A stretch of DNA of 64,000 bases from Planctomycetota bacterium (GTDB lineage: Bacteria > Planctomycetota > Phycisphaerae > Phycisphaerales > SM1A02), in NCBI GenBank assembly GCA_003671075.1, contig QWPT01000003.1, forward strand, positions 1 through 64,000. The letters are read 5' to 3'. The first letter of the stretch is position 1. Each line of letters starts with the position of its first letter. A program made the translations under genes and the position numbers. A model generated the notes under the pieces. It saw nothing but the letters and a program-made list of their open reading frames with translations. It was not told where the DNA came from and did no database searches. This document shows positions 1-7,587 of this stretch, one piece after another.

Positions 1-7
1 GAATGAG

Positions 8-57
8 AAAACCCGCGCTCGTTTCAACTTGGAAAGTTGGAACGACCGCGGGTTTTT
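8..57 (-). terminator. Terminator of tRNA-Ser
   Basis: Long inverted repeat: AAAACCCGCG pairs with CGCGGGTTTT, and an inner arm GTTTCAACTT pairs with AAGTTGGAAC with one wobble. It lies a few bases beyond the 3' end of the tRNA and has T runs on both sides, so it could work in both directions. Confidence 0.8.
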
Positions 58-64
58 CATGAAG

Positions 65-151
65 CGGAGAGGGTGAGATTCGAACTCACGAGTAGGCGAA
101 CCCACTACTAGTTTTCGAGACTAGCTCCTTCAACCGCTCGGACACCTCTCC
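65..151 (-). tRNA. tRNA-Ser (anticodon CGA)
   Basis: The minus strand reads as a complete 87-nt class II tRNA. The acceptor stem GGAGAGG pairs with CCTCTCC and G is the discriminator base. The anticodon arm is CTAGTCTCGAAAACTAG, with CGA reading the Ser codon UCG. It has a long variable arm and the T arm GAGTTCGAATCTC. The 3' CCA is not encoded (GCTTC follows), so maturation requires a CCA-adding enzyme; the cca gene in this window is frameshifted. Confidence 0.95.
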
Positions 152-159
152 GTGTGCAA

Positions 160-186
160 AGCCCCCCGCGCTTCATTGCGGGGGCT
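160..186 (-). terminator. GC-rich hairpin downstream of the EamA gene
   Basis: AGCCCCCGC and GCGGGGGGCT arms flank a short loop, followed by only a weak T stretch on the minus strand. It lies between the transporter stop codon and the tRNA, so it probably ends the EamA transcript and may also insulate the tRNA. Confidence 0.5.
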
Positions 187-258
187 GAGCGGAAACCAAG
201 TATCGCCCAAATCGCGGCGCTTGTCCACCGATTTACCGCGACCGGTTTGCTGTCGCGG

Positions 259-783
259 TTATCGCAACCCTGTTGGCTCGGACTCCGCGCCACCACCCGC
301 CGCGGGGGGCAAAGTTCCTGCCAACTTTCCCGAGGTCGTGAGCACCAAGACTCCGGTCACGATCAAACCGATAGCGATGGCCTTGCGCGCGTCCATGGAT
401 TCACCGAGCACGAGCCAGCCGAGAAGAACGCCCACCACGGGGGCGATCGAGAACGCGATCGGCTTGACGACCGACACCTCGCCGAGCGACAGCGCGATGT
501 AGAAGCAAATCATGGCCACCGCCCCCGCCACCAGCCCCGAGCCGAGCACGAGCTTCGCCCATGTCGTTGCGTCGACCTGCGCCAGCGGCGGCTCAACCTT
601 GAGTCCGACGGTGCCGCGCGTCATCAACCAGTAAGTCGCGACCAACAACGGGATCGCCACCAGCGAGCGCACTGTGATCGCACTGATAGGACCGATTCGG
701 CCCGCGTGCAACGCGCTGCGCGTGCACGCTTCGCCAATACCCCAGCACAGCCCCGCCAAGATTGCAAACAGGATCGCCTTCAT
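259..783 (-). CDS. EamA/DMT-family transporter, single-repeat form
   Basis: 174-aa membrane protein with about five hydrophobic helices. It fits one EamA repeat of the drug/metabolite transporter superfamily, for example the segments LGEVSVVKPIAFSIAPVVGVLLG and LGESMDARKAIAIGLIVTGVLVL. Canonical DMT exporters have two repeats (about 300 aa); single-repeat members usually act as dimers. The substrate cannot be read from sequence. The C-terminus is a hydrophilic Ala/Gly/Pro tail. Little 5' untranslated sequence is evident: a weak -10-like TAACAAT lies just upstream. It stands alone, followed by a hairpin and the tRNA. Confidence 0.8.
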   Translation of the reverse strand: MKAILFAILAGLCWGIGEACTRSALHAGRIGPISAITVRSLVAIPLLVATYWLMTRGTVGLKVEPPLAQVDATTWAKLVLGSGLVAGAVAMICFYIALSLGEVSVVKPIAFSIAPVVGVLLGWLVLGESMDARKAIAIGLIVTGVLVLTTSGKLAGTLPPAAGGGAESEPTGLR

Positions 784-805
784 GCCCGCATTGTTACAAA
801 CTCAA

Positions 806-1627
806 CTACGAGCAGGTCCCCCACGCGCCCAACAATGTTGCAAGGTCGAGCGCATTGGTCAGGCCGTCGCCCGTGACATCGCCTGATGCCGTGCCCCATC
901 CGCTGAGCATGATCGATAGATCTTGTGCGTTTACCACGCCGTTCGCAGTGAGATCGGCGGGACAAGACGGGGGCGCAAGCACTCCGCGCTGCTCGAGGGA
1001 AAAGCTTCCAAATCCAACATAGATGTCGTGTCCGCCAACCTGCACAAAGTAAGTGTTGCCCGCGGTGATCGGCACATCGACCTCGGCGTAACCGCCGCAA
1101 CCGAGAGTTTCGTCGCTGCAGCCGAGCACTGCGCCGCTCGCGGTGCGCAGCAGAATGATGCTGTCGAACTCGGCGGAATTGCCTGGGTGGGTCGCGGGGC
1201 AGCTGCTCACAATCGCTCGGCCGGTGTGGGTTGCAACGAAGCGAAACCACACATCGTGAGTGATGTCGTTGCCAAACATTCCGCCGCAACCGGCGGGCAG
1301 ACGAATCTCCGTTCCGTTGGTCGCGCCGATGGTGCAAACCTCGAATGAACCAGTCTGAATCAGAATCGCCGTATCCATCGTGTCATTGATCGCCGCGGGG
1401 GGCGAGCAGCGCGCGACGGCGGACTGACGGCAGATGTAATCCCATTCAACTTGTCCGCAAAATGGATCAAGCGCGCAGATCGCCGAACAGCAACTCGCGT
1501 CGGAGCATCCTGGAGTGGCGCGAACTCTCATGCAATCGCGACCGCTGGGCGCACCGCAAGATTCCTGCCCGTGGGCGAGGCCGCAGGAAGAAAGCGCGAT
1601 GGCGAACGCGAGCAAGTTTTTTTGCAT
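806..1627 (-). CDS. Exported protein with C-terminal dockerin-like repeats
   Basis: The ORF opens at 1678, but the Met at 1627 begins a clear signal peptide (MQKNLLAFAIALSSCGLAHGQ), giving 273 aa. A Cys-rich N-terminal part (residues 22-75) is followed by a beta-rich domain (about 80-210) containing HDVWFRF and TYFVQVGG, similar to carbohydrate-binding or pre-peptidase C-terminal-like folds. The end carries two dockerin-like calcium-loop repeats, NAQDLSIMLSGW and NALDLATLLGAW. In planctomycetes such tails are common on exported proteins and need not imply a cellulosome. The first loop (DLTANG) is degenerate. The domain assignment of the middle part is tentative. Confidence 0.75.
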   Translation of the reverse strand: MQKNLLAFAIALSSCGLAHGQESCGAPSGRDCMRVRATPGCSDASCCSAICALDPFCGQVEWDYICRQSAVARCSPPAAINDTMDTAILIQTGSFEVCTIGATNGTEIRLPAGCGGMFGNDITHDVWFRFVATHTGRAIVSSCPATHPGNSAEFDSIILLRTASGAVLGCSDETLGCGGYAEVDVPITAGNTYFVQVGGHDIYVGFGSFSLEQRGVLAPPSCPADLTANGVVNAQDLSIMLSGWGTASGDVTGDGLTNALDLATLLGAWGTCS

Positions 1628-1731
1628 GGATCTTCTCGCGACAATGAGCGACCTTTGAACATGACACCAGCCGTGCACACCGCAACAGGCGTGTCCTTGA
1701 CCTGATCAGCAAACCCAACTGAGGGTCGGTC

Positions 1732-1776
1732 TGTGCGATCTGTGCGATCTGTGCGATCTGTGCGATCCATGCGCTG
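1732..1776. repeat. 9-bp tandem array, five perfect TGTGCGATC copies
   Basis: Five contiguous identical 9-mers without spacers, in the gap between the two exported-protein genes and downstream of the larger one. One of about twenty such arrays in the window. Confidence 0.95.
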
Positions 1777-1820
1777 TGCACGCCCTTTGCTGCGCGCGCA
1801 GATTCGTCCGCGAAGTCCGA

Positions 1821-3311
1821 TCAGCTCCAGGCGTCGAGCAGGATGGACAGGTCTTGCGCGTTGACATGACCGTCGTGGTTCAGGTCCGCCGGCCCGCTGG
1901 TGGCTCCCCACGCGTTGAGCAGGATGGCGAGATCTTGCGCGCCGACGATGCCATCGCCGTTGAAGTCGGCGGGATTCGCCGCCTCGCAAGCATCAGCGAT
2001 GCCGTTGGCGTTGGCATCGACGCAAGTAGTGCCAGGACCCGCCCAATTCGCGCCCGCCGCCACAGCCTGCGCCTGCGTGAGCTGCAAGCAGAAGCCGTTG
2101 GCGAAGCACGCCGCGCCGATGGGCTCGGGGCAAAGACCTGCGGAACAGACGGAGCCGTTGCCTTGGAAAACGCCGCCCTGCGCTGAACATGCCGACGGAC
2201 TCATCGAGCCCGCGCATGAACCGTCGGGCAGGCAGCACGCGCCTTGCGGGAAGCAGACATAACCCGTGCACGATTGCCCGGTGGGACCAGCGATTCCGCC
2301 CGCGGCCTGACAAGACGACGGCGTGAGTGTCACGCAGCCACCGGTGGCGACGAAGCAGCACGGACAGATATTCGCAACGCAAGTGTTAGCGGTGCAAACC
2401 ACGCCGGCGCCGCTGAAGACGCCGCCCTGCGCAACGCACGCGCTGTTGGAGAGGCTCTGGCAAGTTCCGTTGGGCAGGCAGCACGCGCCGGGAATCTCGC
2501 ATTGCTGCGGAGTCCAGCTCACGCGCATGACCCAATCGCCTGACGGGCGGCAAATCGACGGGATCTGCGCGAAGGACTTCCATCCTGCGCTGCAACCGAA
2601 TGCACCGCAATCGAGCGCGTAGAGCCAATTGTTGGTGGGTGACGAAAGCCCGCCGACATCAGTGGTCGGAAAGGCGTTGGATGAACTCGGCGGCGCAACC
2701 TGACATGGATTCTGCGTTTGATTGTTGTGCTCGTCGATGCGGAATCCCACGCTGAAGGTGTGCGATCCGTTGTCAACAACAACCATTTGCTCGGGATCAC
2801 CTGGATCGATTCCGAACTGCACATTGGTTCCGTTAGTTCCCGGAGACATCACCAGATGCGGCAAATCAACGCCATTGGATGAGTAGGTGTACGCGAGCGT
2901 TCCCGTTGCGGGCGTGCCTTGCCAAACCATGACCGACCACTTGGTCGTCGTCGAAACCGAGGCGTTGCTGGTGGCGAAGATCGCCTCGATGAGATCGATG
3001 CGCAACGGAAAATCGGTCGGACTCAGCGTGTACGAACACGCGCTGCTCTCGCCTTGGGCAAACCCCGCCTGCACGACATACTGGCCGCCATCGAACGCGG
3101 CATTGGTGTAGGTCGAGATCACTTGCGGGCAACCGCCACCCGCGACGCCGCCATCGGACGACCCATCATGCGGCTTGAAGTTCGGCGCGGCGATCAGCGA
3201 CGGCGCGTTCTTCACGCCGATCGATTCCTCGACGAGACGGGATCCATCTGCCTGCGCGAGAGCGGCGCATGCAAGCGCGGTCGCGATGGACGAACGGTTC
3301 AGAATCTGCAT
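1821..3311 (-). CDS. Exported Cys-rich repeat protein with dockerin-like C-terminus
   Basis: 496 aa. The signal peptide is MQILNRSSIATALACAALAQADG. Residues about 50-270 form a beta-sandwich-like exported domain of unknown function. Residues about 275-430 hold three to four Cys-rich repeats of the type GACCLPNGTC...CVAQGGVFSG, separated by variable loops. The last 55 residues are two dockerin-like repeats (DFNGDGIVGAQDLAILLNAW, DLNHDGHVNAQDLSILLDAW) with good calcium-loop residues. The start at 3311 is supported by GGAG seven bases upstream. Probably surface-exposed or secreted; the partner and function are unknown. It is paired with the smaller dockerin-like gene downstream. Confidence 0.8.
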   Translation of the reverse strand: MQILNRSSIATALACAALAQADGSRLVEESIGVKNAPSLIAAPNFKPHDGSSDGGVAGGGCPQVISTYTNAAFDGGQYVVQAGFAQGESSACSYTLSPTDFPLRIDLIEAIFATSNASVSTTTKWSVMVWQGTPATGTLAYTYSSNGVDLPHLVMSPGTNGTNVQFGIDPGDPEQMVVVDNGSHTFSVGFRIDEHNNQTQNPCQVAPPSSSNAFPTTDVGGLSSPTNNWLYALDCGAFGCSAGWKSFAQIPSICRPSGDWVMRVSWTPQQCEIPGACCLPNGTCQSLSNSACVAQGGVFSGAGVVCTANTCVANICPCCFVATGGCVTLTPSSCQAAGGIAGPTGQSCTGYVCFPQGACCLPDGSCAGSMSPSACSAQGGVFQGNGSVCSAGLCPEPIGAACFANGFCLQLTQAQAVAAGANWAGPGTTCVDANANGIADACEAANPADFNGDGIVGAQDLAILLNAWGATSGPADLNHDGHVNAQDLSILLDAWS

Positions 3312-3474
3312 GAAACTGCTCCAGAGTGGGCGTGCACGGCGTCGAATGGCTCGGCGGCTGCGATCAATCGACGCAGGTCGAGAGTACCACTGCTTTCTAC
3401 ACGCTCAAGAACTTGGAGCCCGTTCGGAGCCATTTGCGGCGATTGGGACTCTTGGAATGCGCGCCAATGGCGAA

Positions 3475-4059
3475 TCAGGCGCGGAGGGAAGACGCCAGCG
3501 CATCCACGAGCGCATCAGGCTCAGGCAGCCGCCCCGGACCCACCGCTCGGCAAGCCTGCCAACCGGTCGCGGGCTCGAGAATGATGAATCCATCGGCCCG
3601 CAGCGTGACGAGGTTGCGCTGGGTTGCCGGCTGGCGCCACATCGCTTCGTTCATGCTCGGGGCAACGAGCACCTTGGTCTTGGTTCGGTCGATCGAGGCG
3701 GCCAGCAACGAGACCATGTCATCGCACTGCCCACTCGCGAGCTTCGCAAGCATGTCCATCGTGCAGGGCGCGATCAGAAATGCATCGAGCGCGCTGGCGG
3801 CGCGGATGTGCTGCGGGTCAGCGGGATTCGCCGACTCCCAGGCCGAAGTCAGCACTGGCCGGCCAGCGAGCGACTGAAACACCAGCGGCGCTACGAAACG
3901 CTGCGCATCGGCGGTCATGGCGACCGTAACTTCTGCGCCCGCCTGCGCGAGCGTGCTCACGACAGAGCAGACCTTGTAGGACGCGATGCCAGCGCAAACG
4001 CCGACAGCGATCCTGCGTCCGTTCAGGGATGCAAGGTTGGCTTGGTCACCGTCGTACAT
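3475..4059 (-). CDS. coaC: Phosphopantothenoylcysteine decarboxylase (CoaC domain only)
   Basis: Flavoprotein of the HFCD family that decarboxylates 4'-phosphopantothenoylcysteine in coenzyme A synthesis. Visible signatures are the N-terminal GVCAGIASYK nucleotide-binding segment, the catalytic His region ADPQHIRAA, APSMNEAMW (PXMNXXMW motif) and the substrate clamp WQACRAVGPGRLPEP. At about 194 aa it holds only the decarboxylase half; the CoaB synthetase half of bacterial Dfp fusions is absent and must be encoded elsewhere. It lies just downstream of rpoZ, a common bacterial arrangement. The start is uncertain: the ORF extends to 4122, but the conserved part begins near the Met at 4059. Confidence 0.8.
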   Translation of the reverse strand: MYDGDQANLASLNGRRIAVGVCAGIASYKVCSVVSTLAQAGAEVTVAMTADAQRFVAPLVFQSLAGRPVLTSAWESANPADPQHIRAASALDAFLIAPCTMDMLAKLASGQCDDMVSLLAASIDRTKTKVLVAPSMNEAMWRQPATQRNLVTLRADGFIILEPATGWQACRAVGPGRLPEPDALVDALASSLRA

Positions 4060-4164
4060 GTTGATACTGCGTGAAACCGCTTTCAATATGGCATTTACGC
4101 CAAAGCGCCCGGCCGGGCGCATCGCAAGTCATGCGCAAATCACGCCACGAAAGAAACGCGCAAT

Positions 4165-4407
4165 TCAGCGCTTCTTCGACGAGCCAGGTCCGCGCATCTT
4201 CTCGATGAGGGCTGGGTCCATCTCAAGCGTGATCTTGTCTTGCATGATCTCGTCGATGACGACCTCGAGATCCGAACGGCCGTTGCGGTCAACGAGCGGA
4301 CGGGCGCCCTCGATGATTTCACCGAGGCGGCGCTGGATGAGGGCGGTCAGCTTGAAGCGTCCGCCAAGCTTTTCGACGATAGCATCGCTCTTCAGTGCTT
4401 CAATCAT
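4165..4407 (-). CDS. rpoZ: RNA polymerase omega subunit
   Basis: 80-aa protein with the omega-type core LGGRFKLTALIQRRLGEIIEGARPLV. Omega binds and stabilises the beta' subunit of RNA polymerase. The length matches the family. The downstream coaC neighbour strengthens the call, since rpoZ-dfp adjacency is widespread. The start at 4407 has AGGG in the upstream leader, and a TATAGT box sits about 48 nt upstream, back to back with the promoter of the CLC gene. The C-terminus is short and basic (GSSKKR). Confidence 0.85.
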   Translation of the reverse strand: MIEALKSDAIVEKLGGRFKLTALIQRRLGEIIEGARPLVDRNGRSDLEVVIDEIMQDKITLEMDPALIEKMRGPGSSKKR

Positions 4408-4453
4408 GGGTTCCCTGTGCCTGAGCGGGTCTGTCCCTCAGGCGAAGGGATTA

Positions 4454-4460
4454 CTATAGC
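4454..4460. promoter_or_regulatory. Overlapping divergent -10 boxes for rpoZ and the CLC gene
   Basis: TACTATA supplies TATAGT on the minus strand (rpoZ, leader about 41 nt) and TACTAT on the plus strand (CLC gene, leader about 48 nt). No convincing TTGACA-like -35 box is seen for either. Confidence 0.5.
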
Positions 4461-4513
4461 GGCACATCGACTTCTTTGCGGCGACTTTTGCCGTTGTTCT
4501 CCTTCCGATCACC

Positions 4514-6418
4514 GTGACCGACTCATCGCGCCCATCTTCCGCCCCGCTCTTGGCTTCCACGCTCGGTCATACGCCAGGCCGGGCGGGGCGGCGACCGACC
4601 GATATCCCCCGTTTTATCCGAATCTCCCGATCCATCGGGCGGACGCTGACCAAGATCGGCCTCAACCGTGAGCGGCGACTGCTGCTTTGGGCGGCCGCAA
4701 TCGGCATGACGCTGGCAGTGGTGGCGCTCGCGTTCATCCTGCCGATCAAGTGGGCCGAGCGTGCGGCGATCTCGTGGCTCCACGATCATCCCGGACGCGC
4801 CGCGCTGGCCATTGCCATCGTGCCCGTTCTGGGCGCGCTTGCCTGCGGAGTGATCCAGCTTGCCTTCCCGGTGAAGATCCGTGCCCACGGCGTTTCCAGC
4901 GTTCTCTACGCAATCCATCGCCGCCGTTCGCAGCTGCCCGCCACGCTTGCGCTGCGCACTTGGTTCGGCGCAACCGCGATCATCGCCACTGGTGGCTCGG
5001 CCGGTCCCGAGGGGCCGATCGTCACCATCGGCGCAACGCTGGGCTCGATCATCTCGCGCTTCCTTCGCGTTGATCCGCGAACGGCGACCACCATGCTCGG
5101 TTGCGGCGCGGCGGCGGGACTCGCGGCTGTGTTCAACGCACCGATCACCGGGATCTTCTTCGTGCTCGAGGTTCTTCTGCGCGACTTCTCGCTGCGGACC
5201 TTCACGCCGATCGTGATTTCTTCGGTGTTCGCCGCAGCAACGGTGCAAACCCTTCTGGGCACGCAGGAGCCTCTCTTCGGCGTCAGCGCGCAAGCGGTCT
5301 CCGCCGACGGCGCCACGGCGTTGAACATCGCCACCGCACCGGCCTTTGCCATTCTCGGCATCGCCTGCGGAATCGCGAGTGTGTTCTTCGTGCGCACCGT
5401 GCAAGCGTGCGAAACGGCGTTCAGCCGGTTGCCGATTCCGCGCTGGATGTCGCCAGCGTCGGGCGCGGCGATCCTGGCGGTGCTGGGCATTCTCAACATT
5501 GCGTTCGCCGCCCGCTGGATGGATTTCGGACAAGGGCTGATGCCTCCGTTCTACGGCAACGGATATCCGCTCGCCAATGCGGTGCTGGATCCGGCCTTCT
5601 ATCACCACGAAACCGCGCTGGCGGTGGGCGCGTTACTCATCGGACTTGCGGTGGTGAAGTGCGTGGCCACTGGACTCACGCTTGGATCAGGCGGCATCGG
5701 CGGACTCTTTGCGCCGGCGCTTTTGGTCGGAGCACTCGTCGGCGGCGCGTTCGGAAGCATGGGTGAACTCGTTCCGCTGCTGCAAGATGTCGGGCCAACG
5801 CGGCTGGCGCTCGCGGGAATGGCGGGCGTGGTTGCGGGCACCACGCATGCGCCGCTTGCGGGCGCGATGCTGGTCTACGAACTCTCGCGCGAACCGTCGA
5901 TCCTGCTGCCCGTGATCTTGGTCGCGGCGCTGAGCACGATCGTTGCGCGCCTCCTCGAACGCCACAGCGTGTACACCGCCGAGTTGGCGGCGCTGGGCGT
6001 GCAGATCGGATCGACAACCGACATGTTGTCGCTGCGACGGATGCGCGTGAGCGATGTGATGCTCAAGGACGCCGTCTTTGTCCAGGGTTCCGCATCGGCG
6101 CACACGCTTCTCGCGTTGGCCGAAACGAAAGACGACTTCATCGTGCTCAACGACGCGGGTGGGCTCGAAGGTGTCGTGGGCGCGCGCGACCTTCGCATGG
6201 CGCTCGTGCACCCAGAGGCGCTGCCGCTGCTGCAGGTGCGCGATATCGCCCGCATTTCCACGCGCATGATCGATCTCGACATGCCGCTCGATCAGGCGCT
6301 TGAACTTGTCGAGCGCGGACCGCTTCCCGTCAAAAACGCTACTGGCCTGATCTTGGGCGTCATTACGCGGTCGCGGATCATGCGCACTTGGCAGCGTCGA
6401 ATCGAGCGCGACTCGTGA
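4514..6418 (+). CDS. CLC-type chloride channel with C-terminal CBS pair
   Basis: 634 aa, GTG start. The N-terminal 50 residues are cytosolic, followed by a CLC core of about 16-18 helices. Motifs are GSAGPEGP (keeps the gating glutamate), FNAPITGIFFVLEV and GSGGIGGLFAPALLVGA. Residues about 515-630 form two CBS domains that could bind nucleotides. The residue matching the internal proton glutamate of E. coli ClC-ec1 (E203, in FIIEEM) is Val here (FVLEVL). By family knowledge, Val at this place marks passive channels rather than H+/Cl- antiporters. The stop overlaps the rnpA GTG start. Confidence 0.88.
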   Translation: MTDSSRPSSAPLLASTLGHTPGRAGRRPTDIPRFIRISRSIGRTLTKIGLNRERRLLLWAAAIGMTLAVVALAFILPIKWAERAAISWLHDHPGRAALAIAIVPVLGALACGVIQLAFPVKIRAHGVSSVLYAIHRRRSQLPATLALRTWFGATAIIATGGSAGPEGPIVTIGATLGSIISRFLRVDPRTATTMLGCGAAAGLAAVFNAPITGIFFVLEVLLRDFSLRTFTPIVISSVFAAATVQTLLGTQEPLFGVSAQAVSADGATALNIATAPAFAILGIACGIASVFFVRTVQACETAFSRLPIPRWMSPASGAAILAVLGILNIAFAARWMDFGQGLMPPFYGNGYPLANAVLDPAFYHHETALAVGALLIGLAVVKCVATGLTLGSGGIGGLFAPALLVGALVGGAFGSMGELVPLLQDVGPTRLALAGMAGVVAGTTHAPLAGAMLVYELSREPSILLPVILVAALSTIVARLLERHSVYTAELAALGVQIGSTTDMLSLRRMRVSDVMLKDAVFVQGSASAHTLLALAETKDDFIVLNDAGGLEGVVGARDLRMALVHPEALPLLQVRDIARISTRMIDLDMPLDQALELVERGPLPVKNATGLILGVITRSRIMRTWQRRIERDS

Positions 6419-6837
6419 CCACGCCGCGCCTGACTTTTCGGCGTGAGCAGCGACTGCGCGGTCGTGGCGTCTTCAAGGAAGTCATGGACGGTCGGGCCCG
6501 CGCCGACGGTCCTGTCATCGCTGTGCATGCCCGGCCCAACGGCGGCGCGGCGCATCGCATCGGCATTTCCATCGGTCGCCGCGTTGGCGCCGCCGCGGTG
6601 CGCAATCGCATCAAGCGACTGCTTCGCGAAGCCTATCGCCTTTCCCAGCACGAATTGCCCCGCGACGAGCCGGCCCCCTACGACTTCATCATCGTCGTGC
6701 GCGCGCACGAGCCGCTCCCGCTCGAACACTACCGAGCCGCCTTCACCGACGCGGTGCGCCACCTTCACTCCACATGGCAGAAGCGAATCAACCGACGCAC
6801 AACCGCCGCCGACCGAGCCTCGCCGCGCGAGGACTGA
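6415..6837 (+). CDS. rnpA: Ribonuclease P protein component
   Basis: 140 aa from a GTG that overlaps the CLC stop codon (GTGA), implying translational coupling. It shows the RnpA signature RRVGAAAVRNRIKRLLREAYR (RNR motif) and the N-terminal FRREQRLRGRGVFKEV. The protein binds the RNase P RNA and assists 5' maturation of tRNAs. The ORF runs upstream to 6388, but the GTG at 6415 gives the usual short N-terminus. rpmH, the usual upstream partner, is missing; the gene follows a channel gene instead. It overlaps yidD by 64 nt. Confidence 0.92.
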   Translation: MTTPRLTFRREQRLRGRGVFKEVMDGRARADGPVIAVHARPNGGAAHRIGISIGRRVGAAAVRNRIKRLLREAYRLSQHELPRDEPAPYDFIIVVRAHEPLPLEHYRAAFTDAVRHLHSTWQKRINRRTTAADRASPRED

Positions 6838-7031
6838 TCCGCGCTGTGCGTGGATATCAAGTCGTGCTTGGTCCGCTTCTGGGCGGCCATTGCCGTTTCA
6901 CGCCGAGTTGCTCGTTCTATTCAATCGAAGCGTTGAACACGCATGGCGCTTGGCGCGGATCAAGGCTCACGCTGCGTCGATTGCTGCGCTGCCAACCATG
7001 GGGCGGCTGTGGTCACGACCCAGTGCCGTAA
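6774..7031 (+). CDS. yidD: Membrane protein insertion efficiency factor YidD
   Basis: 85 aa with the YidD signature CRFTPSCSFYSIEALNTHG...LLRCQPWGGCGHDPVP, including the three conserved Cys positions. YidD is a small peripheral inner-membrane protein that helps YidC insert proteins. It overlaps the end of rnpA in another frame, as in most bacteria, but yidC does not follow. The N-terminal 16 residues before the hydrophobic segment vary in this family. Confidence 0.92.
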   Translation: MAEANQPTHNRRRPSLAARGLIRAVRGYQVVLGPLLGGHCRFTPSCSFYSIEALNTHGAWRGSRLTLRRLLRCQPWGGCGHDPVP

Positions 7032-7300
7032 GCGATTCATCCGCACAACTCAATCGCTTGCGCGCTCTGGCGAATCAACTTCAATTGATCCTTGTTTTTA
7101 CCCTTCGTGCACAAGACCCGTAACCGCGCGAGCAGAGCCTTCTTGTGCTGCCTATACAACAGCGCACACGCTGAAAATCGGGTCATCGACCTGAGTTGTC
7201 AACGCACGATCACTCGTGCGCGCATACGCGTCGATGAAAGGAATCAGGGAATCGATCGGGGTGGCTGCCGCCCTCCGCTGGATTTCAATGCGTTGCTCCA

Positions 7301-7587
7301 ATGCCTGAACCCAACTCTCCAATCATTGTCAGCGTGCTGCTCGCCGCGCTGATGGTGTTGGGCCTTGGGATCGTCGTTCTTCTGTTGTGGCGACGACGCC
7401 ACGAGATGATGCGATGCGATGAGATGATGCGACGCGATGATGCGGTTCGAGCGCATCCATCGCGAGCGCTCCGAAGCCATCGAGCGCGGTAGCCATCAGG
7501 CTCGGCTGATTCATCCCGACATCGATCTCGCAAAATGCATCGGCTGCGGAACATGCGTCCGCGCGTGCCCCGAGGACGGCGTGGTGA
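7301..7587 (+). pseudogene. Frameshifted, 3'-truncated remnant of a membrane-anchored ferredoxin-domain protein
   Basis: The first frame encodes MPEPNSPIIVSVLLAALMVLGLGIVVLLLWRRRHEMMR, a single membrane helix followed by a basic stretch. The next frame (from about 7437) continues with MRFERIHRERSEAIERG...LIHPDIDLAKCIGCGTCVRACPEDGV, a [4Fe-4S] CxxCxxCxxxCP cluster motif. The two halves meet in a GATGATGCG repeat whose three copies add 31 bp; deleting 31 bp fuses them into one frame. The reading then runs into the converging ccsA gene, so the rest of the protein is lost. The helix-plus-ferredoxin start resembles N-termini of some flavin/NAD-binding oxidoreductases (inference). Alternatively these are two tiny independent genes. 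Confidence 0.6.
7405..7444. repeat. Frameshifting GATGATGCG repeat
   Basis: GATGATGCG occurs at 7405, 7423 and 7436, with 18- and 13-bp periods. The added 31 bp shifts the reading frame of the ferredoxin-like remnant by one. Confidence 0.85.

Noticed and set aside
7032-7300. Small ORFs between yidD and the ferredoxin-like remnant (for example 7092-7352)
   Set aside because: No motif, no ribosome-binding site and composition unlike neighbouring genes; treated as non-coding.
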